Positions 24,501 to 34,009 of a stretch of DNA of 63,457 nucleotides are shown piece after piece. Made by a program: the position numbers and the translations under genes. The stretch comes from Actinomycetes bacterium (GTDB lineage: Bacteria; Actinomycetota; Acidimicrobiia; Acidimicrobiales; UBA8190), in the NCBI GenBank assembly GCA_021803325.1, contig JAJZLP010000122.1, positions 1 to 63,457 of the forward strand, in the 5' to 3' direction. Under the pieces are notes generated by a model. That model saw only the letters and a list, made by a program, of their open reading frames with translations, was not told the origin of the DNA and made no database searches. Position 1 is the first letter of the stretch. Each line of letters opens with the position of its first letter.

Positions 24501-26123
24501 ATGCGGGGTGTGAATTTCTTCGACGATGGACTCGGGCACGAGCAGTTCAGGATCGGCCTGGTCATTGCCGCCACCGCGCTCTCCAGCGCTCTGTGCGCCA
24601 TCGTCACGCTCGCCATCCCCCACGGGGTGCCCGTGGACTGGACCGAGGTGGGCGCCGGGTTCGGTGCCATCGGCGTGGTCATCGCCTACGTCATCGTCAA
24701 GTACGCCGTGGTCGCCCGCAACAGCCAGGTGGTCCTCGACCCTCGGATCGTGTTGGCGCTCGTGATCGCCTGTGTGGTGACCGTCAGCCTCGTCAACGTG
24801 GCCGGCGACGGGCCGTCGTGGGCGTACGAGCCGATCTACGTCGAGATCCCGGTGTTCGTGGCCCTGATCGGCAACAGCACCATGCGTCGTGTGACGCTCG
24901 TGGCCACCGTCGTCGGCATGGCACTGAGCACATGGACCGTCGTTCCTCACCGGGGCGGTGCCACGTGGACCAGCATCGTGATGTTCGCCTTCGTGCTCGC
25001 CACCGTCGAGTCCATGGTGGCGACCATCATGACGACACTGCGCGGCCGGAACTCCGCTCGCGGCGCCATCAACGCCATGATGCAGGCCGCGGCCACCAGT
25101 GAGACGCTCCTCGACGGTCTGGCTACATGCCTCCCGCTGGTGGACGGTGTGGTCTCGGCACACCGCGCAGCTGTCGTCGAGCGGTCCGCCAGCTCGGGTG
25201 CCACCGCAGTGGTCGCCGGATGGACCCGGAGCACCCTGACGCCAGGGGGCCGAACACCAGGCAGCCTTACCACCGCCAGCACGGGGCTGGACCCGGCATT
25301 CACCGATCTGGCCGACGGCACCCACCCCGATCTGGCCGCTGCGCTCGTCTCGCCCACGGCCGTGGTGACCGACCGGTGGTGCTGCCTGCCCATCGGCTAC
25401 ACGGCGACTGGCGAGCTCGCCCTGGTGGTCGAGCGAGACCGGCCCCACGGGTACGGCGCCCGCTTCGCCCACGAGACGGCTGACGCGGTCACCGCTGCCT
25501 TCCTCCGGCTCACGGCTCGGCTCGCGCACCTGGCACGGCTGCACGAGGAGAGCGTGACCGACCCCGTCACCGGTTTGGCCAACCGCCGACACCTCATGAA
25601 GGTTCTCGACCTGGAGCTGGCGCGAAGCGCCCGGACCGGCCAAGCCCTAGCCGTCGCCATGCTGGATCTGGACCACTTCAAGGCGTGTAACGACACGCAC
25701 GGGCACCTCGCTGCGGACGAGGTGCTGGAGCGCATCGGCAGGCTGCTGAACCAGCGCGTGCGGAGCGGCGACCTGGCCGCCCGCTACGGGGGCGACGAGT
25801 TCTGCCTCGTCTTACCGGCAACCGGTGTGTCCGGCGCGCATGCCCTGGTCGAATCCATCCGCCAGCAGGTGGGCGCCTGCGTTCCCGGGAGCGGGGTCAC
25901 GCTGTCCGCCGGCATCGCATGCTGGGACGGGCAGTCCACAGGAGCCGTGCTCCTCGCCGAAGCCGACGCTCGCCTGTACGCCGCCAAGCGCGCCGGGCGC
26001 GACACCGTGGTCTCATCCGCCCCGGACCGCTTGCCCGTTCTACCCGAGCCATCGATGACGCCCGCACGCGTCTACGAACCGGGCGACACTGTCTCGGCTG
26101 CCGGCGCACAAGCGGACGGCTGA
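24501..26123 (+). CDS. Membrane-bound diguanylate cyclase (GGDEF)
   Basis: 540 residues. Five or six membrane helices in residues 15-175 form a MASE-like sensor region. Residues 195-345 are a GAF-like linker that I cannot assign with certainty. The GGDEF domain begins at SVTDPVTGLANRRHLMK, with LDLDHFKACNDTHGH and the active motif YGGDEF. An RxxD inhibitory site (RSGD) lies 5 residues before GGDEF, so product inhibition is likely. No EAL domain. The C-terminal 40 residues are a disordered tail. It should make c-di-GMP. Confidence 0.88.
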   Translation: MRGVNFFDDGLGHEQFRIGLVIAATALSSALCAIVTLAIPHGVPVDWTEVGAGFGAIGVVIAYVIVKYAVVARNSQVVLDPRIVLALVIACVVTVSLVNVAGDGPSWAYEPIYVEIPVFVALIGNSTMRRVTLVATVVGMALSTWTVVPHRGGATWTSIVMFAFVLATVESMVATIMTTLRGRNSARGAINAMMQAAATSETLLDGLATCLPLVDGVVSAHRAAVVERSASSGATAVVAGWTRSTLTPGGRTPGSLTTASTGLDPAFTDLADGTHPDLAAALVSPTAVVTDRWCCLPIGYTATGELALVVERDRPHGYGARFAHETADAVTAAFLRLTARLAHLARLHEESVTDPVTGLANRRHLMKVLDLELARSARTGQALAVAMLDLDHFKACNDTHGHLAADEVLERIGRLLNQRVRSGDLAARYGGDEFCLVLPATGVSGAHALVESIRQQVGACVPGSGVTLSAGIACWDGQSTGAVLLAEADARLYAAKRAGRDTVVSSAPDRLPVLPEPSMTPARVYEPGDTVSAAGAQADG

Positions 26124-26144
26124 TTCTCCCCACAGGGTCGGGTG

Positions 26145-26240
26145 CCCCCACGAGCACCGACAACCAGGGCCCCCACGAGCACCGACAACCAGGGCCCCCA
26201 CGAGCACCGACAACCAGAGCCCCCACGAGCACCGTACCGA
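26145..26240. repeat. 25-bp tandem repeat, four copies
   Basis: CGAGCACCGACAACCAGGGC starts at 26151, 26176, 26201 and (variant) 26226. It sits between the GGDEF gene and the RecB-family gene. Confidence 0.92.
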
Positions 26241-26366
26241 TCCGGTCGCCAGGCATGTCCCTTCCCGACTCGCTGCTCGTGCCATTGCCGCTCCCGTTCC
26301 GGCACGGCCAGGGACATCGCCTGACAAGCATCCCAGCTGTCACGACCGGCACGTAGCCTGGGCCGC

Positions 26367-27170
26367 ATGCCCGTGCCGGTGCCCCGTTCGCTCTCGCCTT
26401 CCAAGGTCGGCGCCTTCACCACCTGCCCTTTGGCGTTTCGCTTCTCGGCCATCGACCGCATGCCGGAGCCGGCGACTCGCCACACCGTGCTCGGGACACT
26501 CGTGCATCGCGCGCTCGAAGGGCTCTTCTGGCACCATCCCGCGGGGCAGCGGTCACGGGCGGCTGCCTGCAACGAGCTGGCCCGGTCGTGGGCGACTGTC
26601 GCCGACGATCCGGAGACCACCGCCCTGAGGCTCGACTCATCGGAGGTGGACGAGCTGCTGACCGAGGCGACCGGGCTGCTCGACCGCTACTTCACTCTCG
26701 AGCAACCCGATGCCGTCCGGGACATCGGAACGGAGATCGTCCTCGAGGCCGATGTCGGCGACGTACGCCTCCGTGGCATCGTCGACCGCCTCGACATCGA
26801 ACCCGACGGGTCGCTCACCGTCGTCGACTACAAGACCGGACGGGTGCCCGCTCCCGCGTCCGAGCAGGCGCGTCTCGGCGGCGTGCAGATCTACGCTCTC
26901 CTGTGCCAGCAGGTTCTGGGTCGCCGCCCGAGCCGGGTGCGCCTGCTCTATCTCCGCGGCCCCGTGTCGATCGAAGCGGTCCCCACCGACCAGGGCCTGT
27001 CAGGGGTACAGCGGCGCACTGCTGCGCTGTGGACGGCCATCTCCCGGGCGTGCCAGACCGAGGATTTCCGCCCCCGACCATCCCCGCTGTGCGGGTGGTG
27101 CCACTTCCGGCCGATGTGCCCCGCTCACGGGGGCGGCCCGCCCGCTGCGCACCACACCACCGCGACCTGA
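26367..27170 (+). CDS. RecB-family PD-(D/E)XK nuclease with Fe-S cysteines
   Basis: 267 residues. N-terminal LSPSKVGAFTTCPLAFRFSA matches the start of the AddB/RecB nuclease group and gives the first cluster cysteine. The nuclease core is GIVDRLDIEPDGSLTVVDYKTG (Asp ... Asp-x-Lys), followed by QIYALLCQQ. The C-terminal CGWCHFRPMCP supplies three more cysteines, so a [4Fe-4S] staple is expected. It is a stand-alone domain, not joined to a helicase. The ATG is 7 nt after TAGCCT (26354-26359), again a leaderless layout. Confidence 0.88.
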   Translation: MPVPVPRSLSPSKVGAFTTCPLAFRFSAIDRMPEPATRHTVLGTLVHRALEGLFWHHPAGQRSRAAACNELARSWATVADDPETTALRLDSSEVDELLTEATGLLDRYFTLEQPDAVRDIGTEIVLEADVGDVRLRGIVDRLDIEPDGSLTVVDYKTGRVPAPASEQARLGGVQIYALLCQQVLGRRPSRVRLLYLRGPVSIEAVPTDQGLSGVQRRTAALWTAISRACQTEDFRPRPSPLCGWCHFRPMCPAHGGGPPAAHHTTAT

Positions 27171-27241
27171 CGAACCCCGTCGGCCCGGCACAGCCCGGTG
27201 CCCGCTGTACCTCCACAGGACCGGAGCCGACCTGACGGGGC

Positions 27242-28420
27242 TCAGCCGGCCGAGCCGACCGACGCACCCGTGCCCGCAGTGCCACTCGACCCTGCAGTGC
27301 CACTCGACCCTGCAGTGCCACTCGACCCTGCGGTGCCACTCGACCCTGGTCCTCCTGACAACCCGCTCGTCGTTCCCGCGCCGGCAGGAGCACCGAGCAC
27401 ACTGGTTCCAACCCCGCCGAGCACCGTCACGGTGGCCACCTTCCAACCATGAGCGGTGTCAGTGAGCTCAAGGTCGAGTCGGAGCACGTCGGTCTGGTTG
27501 CCCTGGCCGCTGGCTTGGAGAGCCGAATTCGTGTACGAGTCGTCCACCACCACGAACACTGCTGCACTGGAGCGCTGCACCGACTCCACGGCCAACGTCC
27601 GGACTTGGCCTTGCTCGATCGGATGCGCTTTCTCCAACTGCTGCCGGATGCCGCCACCGAAGAATGACTTGGCCTGCACCAAGAACTGCCCCGTCGAGGC
27701 GCCCAACAGGTCGTTGATGCGGGCGTCGACCGTGCCCGGCGTCAGATTGGTGAGGTCGAGCACGAACGCGCGGGAGACCTTTGCCACCTGCGCTCGTGTG
27801 TCTTGTTGGGACTGCAGGCCTCCCCATGCGAGTCCGAACCCTGCAGCAGCAGCTGCACACGCGATCGTCGATGCGGACAGCAGGACAATGGTCCACCGGT
27901 AGCCCGTTCGGCGTGCCCCCCGCGCGGCGCCAGCCCCGCCCGAGGCAGCGCTGCGGGCCCAACGCCTCGATCCCGCTTCGGACGGGCTCCGGAGCGTGAT
28001 GCCGCTGGCGGCGCCGGACCGACCGTCGCCGGCCTCCGCTGCGAGATCCTCGGATGCACCATCCACGAGATCACCGTCGTCGCTCTCACCCCTGGTGCTC
28101 GCCTCGCCGTCGCCGGCCTCCCCTTCCCACACGGATCCGGCCTCGGCCTCGTCCCGGGGCGTTCGGTGTCCGGTCGCGGCCCCACTTCGGCCATGTCGCC
28201 CCGCCAGTCCCGACTGCGCCTCCTCCGCTGCACGTCGGATCACCCGCCGACGCCTCGAAGCAGGAGTGCCGCTCACGGCACCCACGACTCCCACCGATGT
28301 CACGCGTCCGGTCTCTGCACCACCTCGCACTGGCACACCCGACACCACGTCGGCGGCGTCACCGGCGGTCACCGCTCGATCCGCTGACGTCGTGTCGCTG
28401 CTCATCGTCGCCCTGCTCAT
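27242..28420 (-). CDS. Mce-associated membrane protein
   Basis: 392 residues. The first 185 residues are polar and disordered, rich in Gly/Ala/Ser/Arg. One membrane helix follows (about 190-215, WTIVLLSASTIACAAAAAGFG). The exported domain starts with QQDTRAQVAKVSRAFVLDLTNL and includes DDSYTNSALQ, matching the small domain of Mce-associated (Mam) proteins encoded after mce operons. The C-terminus has repeats of GSSGTA coded by an 18-bp repeat. ATG 28420 has GGAGG 6 nt upstream. It is the last gene of the mce unit and may stabilise the complex. Confidence 0.82.
   Translation of the reverse strand: MSRATMSSDTTSADRAVTAGDAADVVSGVPVRGGAETGRVTSVGVVGAVSGTPASRRRRVIRRAAEEAQSGLAGRHGRSGAATGHRTPRDEAEAGSVWEGEAGDGEASTRGESDDGDLVDGASEDLAAEAGDGRSGAASGITLRSPSEAGSRRWARSAASGGAGAARGARRTGYRWTIVLLSASTIACAAAAAGFGLAWGGLQSQQDTRAQVAKVSRAFVLDLTNLTPGTVDARINDLLGASTGQFLVQAKSFFGGGIRQQLEKAHPIEQGQVRTLAVESVQRSSAAVFVVVDDSYTNSALQASGQGNQTDVLRLDLELTDTAHGWKVATVTVLGGVGTSVLGAPAGAGTTSGLSGGPGSSGTAGSSGTAGSSGTAGSSGTAGTGASVGSAG
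27277..27348. repeat. 18-bp repeat in the 3' end of the Mam-like gene
   Basis: CAGTGCCACTCGACCCTG occurs at 27277, 27295, 27313 and 27331 (last with one change). It encodes the repeated GSSGTA tail in frame. Confidence 0.92.
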
Positions 28421-28433
28421 GGCGTCCTCCTGT

Positions 28434-28705
28434 CGTTCCCGCCTGCCCCTCGATGCCGCCTGCGCTCCTGACCCTGCCGACGATCCCATCGCACCTGGCC
28501 ACTTCCCCCACTCCGACCGCTCCCGATCCCACCAGCTCTGCCGTACCGATCCCGCTTCCGCCGATCCTTCGACCCCGACCACTCCCCCGGCTCCGGGCCC
28601 GACCACTCCCGATCCCACCAGCTCCGCTTCCACCGATCCCGCCTCCGACGCTCCAGGGGCAGGCGCGGTTGCCGGTCCAGGCGGACGTCTGCGCCACCCC
28701 GGTGC
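28434..28705 (-). other. Degenerate repeat spacer inside the mce operon
   Basis: A 270-bp stretch between the last mce gene and the Mam-like gene. It holds two or more degenerate copies of a GAGCTGGTGGGATCGGGAG-type element. A frame stays open through it but composition is unlike the real genes and no start is well supported. I see no gene here. Confidence 0.5.
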
Positions 28706-30220
28706 TCACCGGCGCACCCCGCGGATCCGGCCCCGCTCCCCGGCTCGGGCGGGGACGGCCCGCACCGAGCGCCATGCCCGTGCCGACCTCCGTCGGCGGC
28801 GACGCCCGAACAGCCCACCTCCAACCGCTGCTCCTGCCGCGACGACCAGCATCGGCCAGCCCGGGGCCGTCGGCGAGGCGCGCCATGCTGCCGAGGCCGC
28901 CGACGCACCCACCAGCGGGTCGATCGGGCCGCCACCTCGGACCTGAGCATCTGCAGCGCTGGGCGCAACGACGGTCCCGCCCGCTGCCGGAGCGAAATCG
29001 GACTGCAGCGCCGGCCCCACACCAGCCCCGAATTCGGTGACGCATCCTGCTCCCGGACGGATCGGTGTCAGGCCGTGCGGTGACGGATAGAGGTCCGCCG
29101 ATGGTCCAAGAGGGGGCAAGAGCAGGTGCACCCGCAGTTGGGTCTGGTTCGGGCGGGCATGGTCCTGCACGGTCAGCGCGGCTGCCGGACCGGGCGGCGC
29201 CACCTGTTGCACGATCGAGAAGAAGCCGCCGTTGCCCTCGAGGAATGCGTTGAGGTTCGAGATGTTCGCCGGCTGGGACAGGTTGGTGGCCGTCGCCGCC
29301 AGGTCGTGGACGAGGCAGCCCAGGTTCGGCCGGTTGGCGACGACGACCGCATTGAGAATGCGGGCCGCCGCGCTCCCTTGGTTCAGGAGGCCGACGATGC
29401 CGTCGCGATGCGCGGCCAGGACGCTGACGACAGCGGCGGTCTCTGCCAGACTCTGCTGCAAGGCAGCCGCGTCGGCCGTGACCGTGTTCAGCACCGGTGG
29501 AGCGTTGGCCAGCAGCGACCGAACCTGCGGCTGATAGGAGAGCAGCTCGCTGGCGAAGAGCTCGCTGGCCGACGCCAGTGTCTTCAGGTTGTCCGCCTGG
29601 CCGGCCACGGCCACCGCCGCCTGGTGGAGCAGCGAGTTGAGCGAGCCGGCGGGGACTGCCCGTAGGATCGCGGTCGCCTCACCGACCACCGCACCCACCG
29701 TCGCCGGTGCACTGTCGGGTGCGACAGGCAGCACCTCCCCCTGGCGCAGCAGAGCCGGGCGAGCCGAGGAGACGTCCGCCACCGTCGCCCGGCCGACCGG
29801 CCCGTACGGCACACGAGTCGATCCCGACCCGCTCGCCGCCACACCACCCGAAGCCACACCACCCGAAGCCGAGGTCGTCCCACCTGGTCGCGGCACGAGC
29901 TCGACCTCCTGTTCGCCGAGCGCGTTGCCGATCACGACCTTGGCCGCCACACTGGCCGGCACCTGCGCTCCGGCGTCGATGGTCATCACCACCCGGGCAC
30001 CGCCACGGACCAGACTGACCGAGGCGACGGACCCCACGTCGATGCCGTCGTAGGTGACCGAGAAGTTCGGCGCCAGACCTGACGCGGAGGGCAGGACCGT
30101 CGACACCGTCGTGGTGGCGGCGAACGGGTTGCCGAGGAGGTCGAAGACGCCGTAGCCCACGAGGACCACGGTCACCACAGCGAACGCCACCAGGTTGACG
30201 ACGACCCTGCGGGTGATCAC
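28706..30220 (-). CDS. mceF: MCE-family protein, sixth of the operon (MceF-like)
   Basis: 504 residues. An N-terminal membrane helix (residues 5-28) is followed by the MCE domain (SVTYDGIDVGSVASVSLV, MTIDAGAQVPASVAAKV). A long helical region (180-330) should form part of the lipid tunnel. Unusually, the C-terminus carries a second hydrophobic stretch, GWPMLVVAAGAAVGGGLFG, followed by a run of arginines, so the protein may be anchored at both ends. The GTG overlaps the stop of the preceding gene (GTGA). It lacks a lipobox. Confidence 0.87.
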   Translation of the reverse strand: MITRRVVVNLVAFAVVTVVLVGYGVFDLLGNPFAATTTVSTVLPSASGLAPNFSVTYDGIDVGSVASVSLVRGGARVVMTIDAGAQVPASVAAKVVIGNALGEQEVELVPRPGGTTSASGGVASGGVAASGSGSTRVPYGPVGRATVADVSSARPALLRQGEVLPVAPDSAPATVGAVVGEATAILRAVPAGSLNSLLHQAAVAVAGQADNLKTLASASELFASELLSYQPQVRSLLANAPPVLNTVTADAAALQQSLAETAAVVSVLAAHRDGIVGLLNQGSAAARILNAVVVANRPNLGCLVHDLAATATNLSQPANISNLNAFLEGNGGFFSIVQQVAPPGPAAALTVQDHARPNQTQLRVHLLLPPLGPSADLYPSPHGLTPIRPGAGCVTEFGAGVGPALQSDFAPAAGGTVVAPSAADAQVRGGGPIDPLVGASAASAAWRASPTAPGWPMLVVAAGAAVGGGLFGRRRRRRSARAWRSVRAVPARAGERGRIRGVRR

Positions 30221-31203
30221 AGGCCCCCCGATCCGTTGCAGGTGCTGGTGGCCGCGCTGCCGCCGCCGAGGGCGGGGACGCCACAGACCACCAGGTTGTT
30301 GAGGATCTGCAGATAGTGGTGGTAGGACGCGCCGGACAGGCTCTGGTTGGCCACCGGAACCTCCTGGAGCAGCGTGGCCAGCTGCTGCTGGTGGGCCTGC
30401 AGCTGGGCAGCTACAGCCCCGAGCGAGTCGATCTGGTCCTGGAGCTGGGGCAGTCCCGTGTCGAGGATGGATCGCCCCTGCACAGCCAGCGCGTCGAGGG
30501 AGTGGAGCAGGCCGATGAACTGCCCCGACTGCTGCGCCAGCGTCGCCGCTGTCCGCGACAGGTTGGCGAGCGCCTGCGCGTTGGCCGACGAGTCGGGGGC
30601 GAGCGCTCCGGAGAAGCTGGCCATGCGGTCGACCAGCGAGGTGATCTGCCGGGACTGCGTGGCGTAGCCCGACAGCACGGCACCGAAGTCGTCCAGCAGG
30701 GAACGGAGCTGCGGTCCCTGGCCCCCCAGCCCCCGTGCGCCGCTGGCGATGATCTGCGACAGCTGCGCGGCGTTCACCGCGCCGAACACCGCTGCGCCTG
30801 ACTGCACCAGCTGTTGGATCCCCGGGACGACGCTGGCGTTCCCGATGGCCTGGTGATCGCGCAGCAGCCCCGCTGGCCCGCTGCCCGGGACGAGCGACAC
30901 GACGTACTGGCCCAGGATGGTCGTCTGCACCAGCTCGGCGGTGACATTCGCCGGCACGTGGGCACTGCGTTGGATCGCCATGGTCACTTCGGCCCGGTTC
31001 CCATGCAGGTGGATGCCGGTGACACTGCCCACGTCGATCTCGGCCAGCTGCACGGACGCTCCGGCGGTCAGGCTGTGGACGTCCGAGAACACCGCCGACG
31101 TGTCGATGGTGCCCGCCCCGCCCGATCCACACGCCGCCAGACCCAGCGCCGCCATGCCGGCGAGCGCGACACCCACGAGCGACCGAACCCCGCGCACCGG
31201 CAT
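30217..31203 (-). CDS. mceE: MCE-family lipoprotein (MceE-like)
   Basis: 328 residues. A signal peptide ending in the lipobox LGLAAC (cysteine about residue 25) marks a lipoprotein, as in mycobacterial MceE. The MCE domain follows (ASVQLAEIDVGSVTGIHLHG, RSAHVPANVTAEL). The rest is a long Gln/Leu-rich helix (LVQSGAAVFGAVNAAQLSQI onward). The start overlaps the upstream stop as TGATG. Confidence 0.9.
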   Translation of the reverse strand: MPVRGVRSLVGVALAGMAALGLAACGSGGAGTIDTSAVFSDVHSLTAGASVQLAEIDVGSVTGIHLHGNRAEVTMAIQRSAHVPANVTAELVQTTILGQYVVSLVPGSGPAGLLRDHQAIGNASVVPGIQQLVQSGAAVFGAVNAAQLSQIIASGARGLGGQGPQLRSLLDDFGAVLSGYATQSRQITSLVDRMASFSGALAPDSSANAQALANLSRTAATLAQQSGQFIGLLHSLDALAVQGRSILDTGLPQLQDQIDSLGAVAAQLQAHQQQLATLLQEVPVANQSLSGASYHHYLQILNNLVVCGVPALGGGSAATSTCNGSGGL

Positions 31204-32741
31204 CACCACCGGTCCCCGACGCGTCCGATGGTGCCGAGCAGACCGTGCAACAGGCCGCCCAGCAGGCCGCCACCTGAGGACGGCACGGGAACCGGGGGGG
31301 CAGGGTGCAGGACGCCCCCGGCCCCGGCAGGGTTGGCACCCGAGGTACCCGGCACGCCGGGCTGCGTCCCGGTTGGCAGTCCCGTCCCCGCCAGCTGCCC
31401 TGGGGTGACCGCGGAAAGGGCGCTGCGCTGCGACGGGCTCAACCCCGGGATCCGGGCGACACCCGCCGCCAGGAGCTGCTGGGCACTCGAGCCACCGAGT
31501 GAGCCGCTGTCGAGCAGTTGGGGGATGACGCCGAGTAACGGGTCGAAGAAACCTGATCCCGGATTGCCACACGTCTGCAAGGTCTGCAGCACGGTGGCCG
31601 TGAAGGAGCCCGCATGGTTGGCAGCCAGGCGCCGGCAGATCCCCGCCAGGCGGTCGCGGATCAAACCGACCTCGGTGGCTGCCGTCAGGCCTGGGGCGAG
31701 CTGGAGGTTGAGGTTGATCCAGTTGGCGGTCGGGTCGTAGGCGCGCTGGGCTGCGGAGAACAGCGAGTCACCGGCTGCCATGGCCTGGTCCAGCGTCGGG
31801 AGGTTGCGGTCGAGCGTGCGGCCGAGCTGAGTGATGGTGGCAATGTCCTGCTGCAGGGGCTGTACGTTGGGTGCCAGCACGGCCGTCAGGTCCTGGCTCA
31901 TGACGGCCAGTTCGTCGATGGCCTGTCCGAGCGGTGCGCTGTTGGCGCTCAGCACGCCGGCCACGGTGTCGTAGTCCTGCAGCAGGGTGGTCACCTGGCT
32001 GGTCTGCCGGCGCAGGGTTCCCGTGACGGCGGCCAACGAGCCGCTGAGCTGCCCCAGCGTGTTGCCCTTGTCCGCCAGCAGCTGCAAGGTCCCCGCCCCC
32101 CGGCCGATCAGCTGGTTGAGCCGGCGGCCCTGCCCGGCCAGATCCTGGGAGAGGCTCTGGACCACGCCGCCCACCGCGTTCGGGTCGACCTGGTGCAGCA
32201 CCTGTTGCAGGTCGAGCAGCAACCGGTTGATCGACACCGGCACGACCGTCCGGCTCTCGGGGATGGCGCCGCCCGCCGCCATGACCGGGCCTCCGGCATA
32301 GCCCGGTGACAGGTCGACGCTCGGCGTGCCCAGGACCTGCGGGTTCGTCAGGGTGGCGTCGACCGTTGCCGGCAGGCGATAGCCGGATCCGATACGCATG
32401 GACACGAGCACCGTGCTGCCCTGTGGCGTCACGGCGGTGACGGTCCCGACGGGGACGCCCAGGACGTCGACAGCGTTGCCCGGGTACAGGCCCCCCGCGT
32501 TGGCGAAGACGGCGCGCAGGCTGTAGCTGCCTCCGCCGTTGCAGGCGGCGAGCCCCGCCGCCGAGATGGCTGCGACAACCCCGACAGCTGCCAGCCGAAC
32601 GAGCCGCGAGCCCTGCCGGCGGCGAGCCCCGTCGCCGGTCGATGCCCGGCTGCGGGCCGGAACCGGCATGCTCAAGGCACCGCTGGCGCCGGCCTCGGTC
32701 GCGGAACGTGGGATCTCTGTCGTCGTCGTGTCCATCGTCAT
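31203..32741 (-). CDS. mceD: MCE-family protein (MceD-like)
   Basis: 512 residues. The N-terminus has about 45 polar residues, then a hydrophobic stretch ending LAACNGGGS. That string looks like a lipobox, but the long leader makes lipidation uncertain. MCE domain: GGLYPGNAVDVLGVPVGTVT and PATVDATLTNPQVLGTPSVD. A long helical tunnel segment follows, with two cysteines (GICRRL and LQTCGNPG) near residue 390-410. The C-terminus is Pro/Gly-rich and ends with GLLHGLLGTIG. The ATG overlaps the upstream stop by 4 bp. Confidence 0.88.
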   Translation of the reverse strand: MTMDTTTTEIPRSATEAGASGALSMPVPARSRASTGDGARRRQGSRLVRLAAVGVVAAISAAGLAACNGGGSYSLRAVFANAGGLYPGNAVDVLGVPVGTVTAVTPQGSTVLVSMRIGSGYRLPATVDATLTNPQVLGTPSVDLSPGYAGGPVMAAGGAIPESRTVVPVSINRLLLDLQQVLHQVDPNAVGGVVQSLSQDLAGQGRRLNQLIGRGAGTLQLLADKGNTLGQLSGSLAAVTGTLRRQTSQVTTLLQDYDTVAGVLSANSAPLGQAIDELAVMSQDLTAVLAPNVQPLQQDIATITQLGRTLDRNLPTLDQAMAAGDSLFSAAQRAYDPTANWINLNLQLAPGLTAATEVGLIRDRLAGICRRLAANHAGSFTATVLQTLQTCGNPGSGFFDPLLGVIPQLLDSGSLGGSSAQQLLAAGVARIPGLSPSQRSALSAVTPGQLAGTGLPTGTQPGVPGTSGANPAGAGGVLHPAPPVPVPSSGGGLLGGLLHGLLGTIGRVGDRW

Positions 32742-34009
32742 GCTCCGAAAAGACGCCCGATGAGCTGTCCGAGAGCTCCGTTCGATGCCTTGGACCTCGC
32801 CGATGGCCCTGCGGTCGTCGACGGCGGTCCCAGGGCCCCGCGGGAAACGGCAGGACCACCGCCACTGGCGGGCCCGGCCGCAAGGTGAGGAGCACCGGTC
32901 GACGGGGGGCTGCCCACGTTCGCTTGGACCGGTGTGCCCGTGCTGGTGACCGCAGGACCGCTGCGTTGGCTGCAGGGCAACGGGTCGGGCCCCAAGACCT
33001 GGTTGAGGGCCTGGTCGAGGATCCCGCAACTGCCGAGGACGCTGTCGATCCCGGTCGATCCGAGGAGATCGAAATAGATGTTGCCCCAACTGTTCGGTGC
33101 TGACCCGGAAAAGCCGATCGACGAGAAGCCCTGCAGACCCGAGTCCAGGTAGGCGACACCCTCGGCCAGGTCCAGTTGGTGCTGGGCCACCACGCCGAGC
33201 ACCGCGTGCAGGTGGTCCAGGAGCTGCTGGACCTGCGGTTGGTCGCCACCGACGAGGGCCGCCGTCTGGCTCGCCATCCGGTCGGTCTGCTGGATGAGCG
33301 ATGCCAGGTCCGACGAGCGCGCCGCCAGCCCCTGCACGACCTGGTCCACGCTGGAGACCACCGACGACAGCTGGCTGTCGCGCGCCGCCACGGTGCTCGC
33401 CAACCTGTTCGCAGCGTCGATGAGGTCGCTCACCTGGGTGCTCCTGGCGTCGACCACTCCCGTGAAGCGGTCGAGACCCTGCACGATCTGGGCGACCTGG
33501 GCCTGCTTGCCCCGGGCGATGTCGTCGATCGCGGTGAGCAGCTTGTTGAACGCGGCCACGTCCGCCTGCTGCAACAGGTTGCCCGCGGTGTTCTCGACTT
33601 GCTGGAGCTCCACCGGCACGCTCGTGTCGGTGATGAGAGCGCCATCGCGCAGCGGCGACGACCAGCCGCCCAGGGGCTGCAGCGCCACGTCGAGCACGCC
33701 GAGCACCGTCTCGACTTCGATCGACGCGGCCGTCCGCCTCGGAAGGACCACGCCCTGGTTGACGGCGAGGTCGACGAGCACAGCATTGCCGTCGAGGTGC
33801 ACGCCCGACACTGTCCCCACGTCGACGCCGGCCAGTGTCACCTTGGCACCCGGCCCGATGCCTGCAGCATTGGAAAAGCGGGCTGCCACCGTGTAGCTCG
33901 ACGTGAAGATCGAGCGGTTGACCGTCAGCACCGCGCCCACGGACGCGAGTGCCGTCACGATGACGACCAGCCCGATGCGGGCGGGATTGCGCTCGACGAA
34001 GGACCTCAC
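32738..34009 (-). CDS. mceC: MCE-family protein (MceC-like)
   Basis: 423 residues. N-terminal membrane helix (about 10-32), then the MCE domain with GPGAKVTLAGVDVGTVSGVH and RRTAASIEVETVLGVLDVAL. A helix-rich tunnel region (130-290) follows, then a polar C-terminus with two cysteines (SCGILDQ and LPCSQRSG). GTG start overlaps the upstream stop as GTGA. Confidence 0.9.
   Translation of the reverse strand: MRSFVERNPARIGLVVIVTALASVGAVLTVNRSIFTSSYTVAARFSNAAGIGPGAKVTLAGVDVGTVSGVHLDGNAVLVDLAVNQGVVLPRRTAASIEVETVLGVLDVALQPLGGWSSPLRDGALITDTSVPVELQQVENTAGNLLQQADVAAFNKLLTAIDDIARGKQAQVAQIVQGLDRFTGVVDARSTQVSDLIDAANRLASTVAARDSQLSSVVSSVDQVVQGLAARSSDLASLIQQTDRMASQTAALVGGDQPQVQQLLDHLHAVLGVVAQHQLDLAEGVAYLDSGLQGFSSIGFSGSAPNSWGNIYFDLLGSTGIDSVLGSCGILDQALNQVLGPDPLPCSQRSGPAVTSTGTPVQANVGSPPSTGAPHLAAGPASGGGPAVSRGALGPPSTTAGPSARSKASNGALGQLIGRLFGA

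Noticed and set aside
28434-28705. N-terminal extension or extra gene before the Mam-like gene
   Set aside because: The frame is open, but the ATG at 28420 has a strong ribosome site and the upstream part is degenerate repeat.
31203-32741. MceD as a certain lipoprotein
   Set aside because: The LAAC string is preceded by more than 60 residues, too long for a normal signal peptide unless a later start is used.
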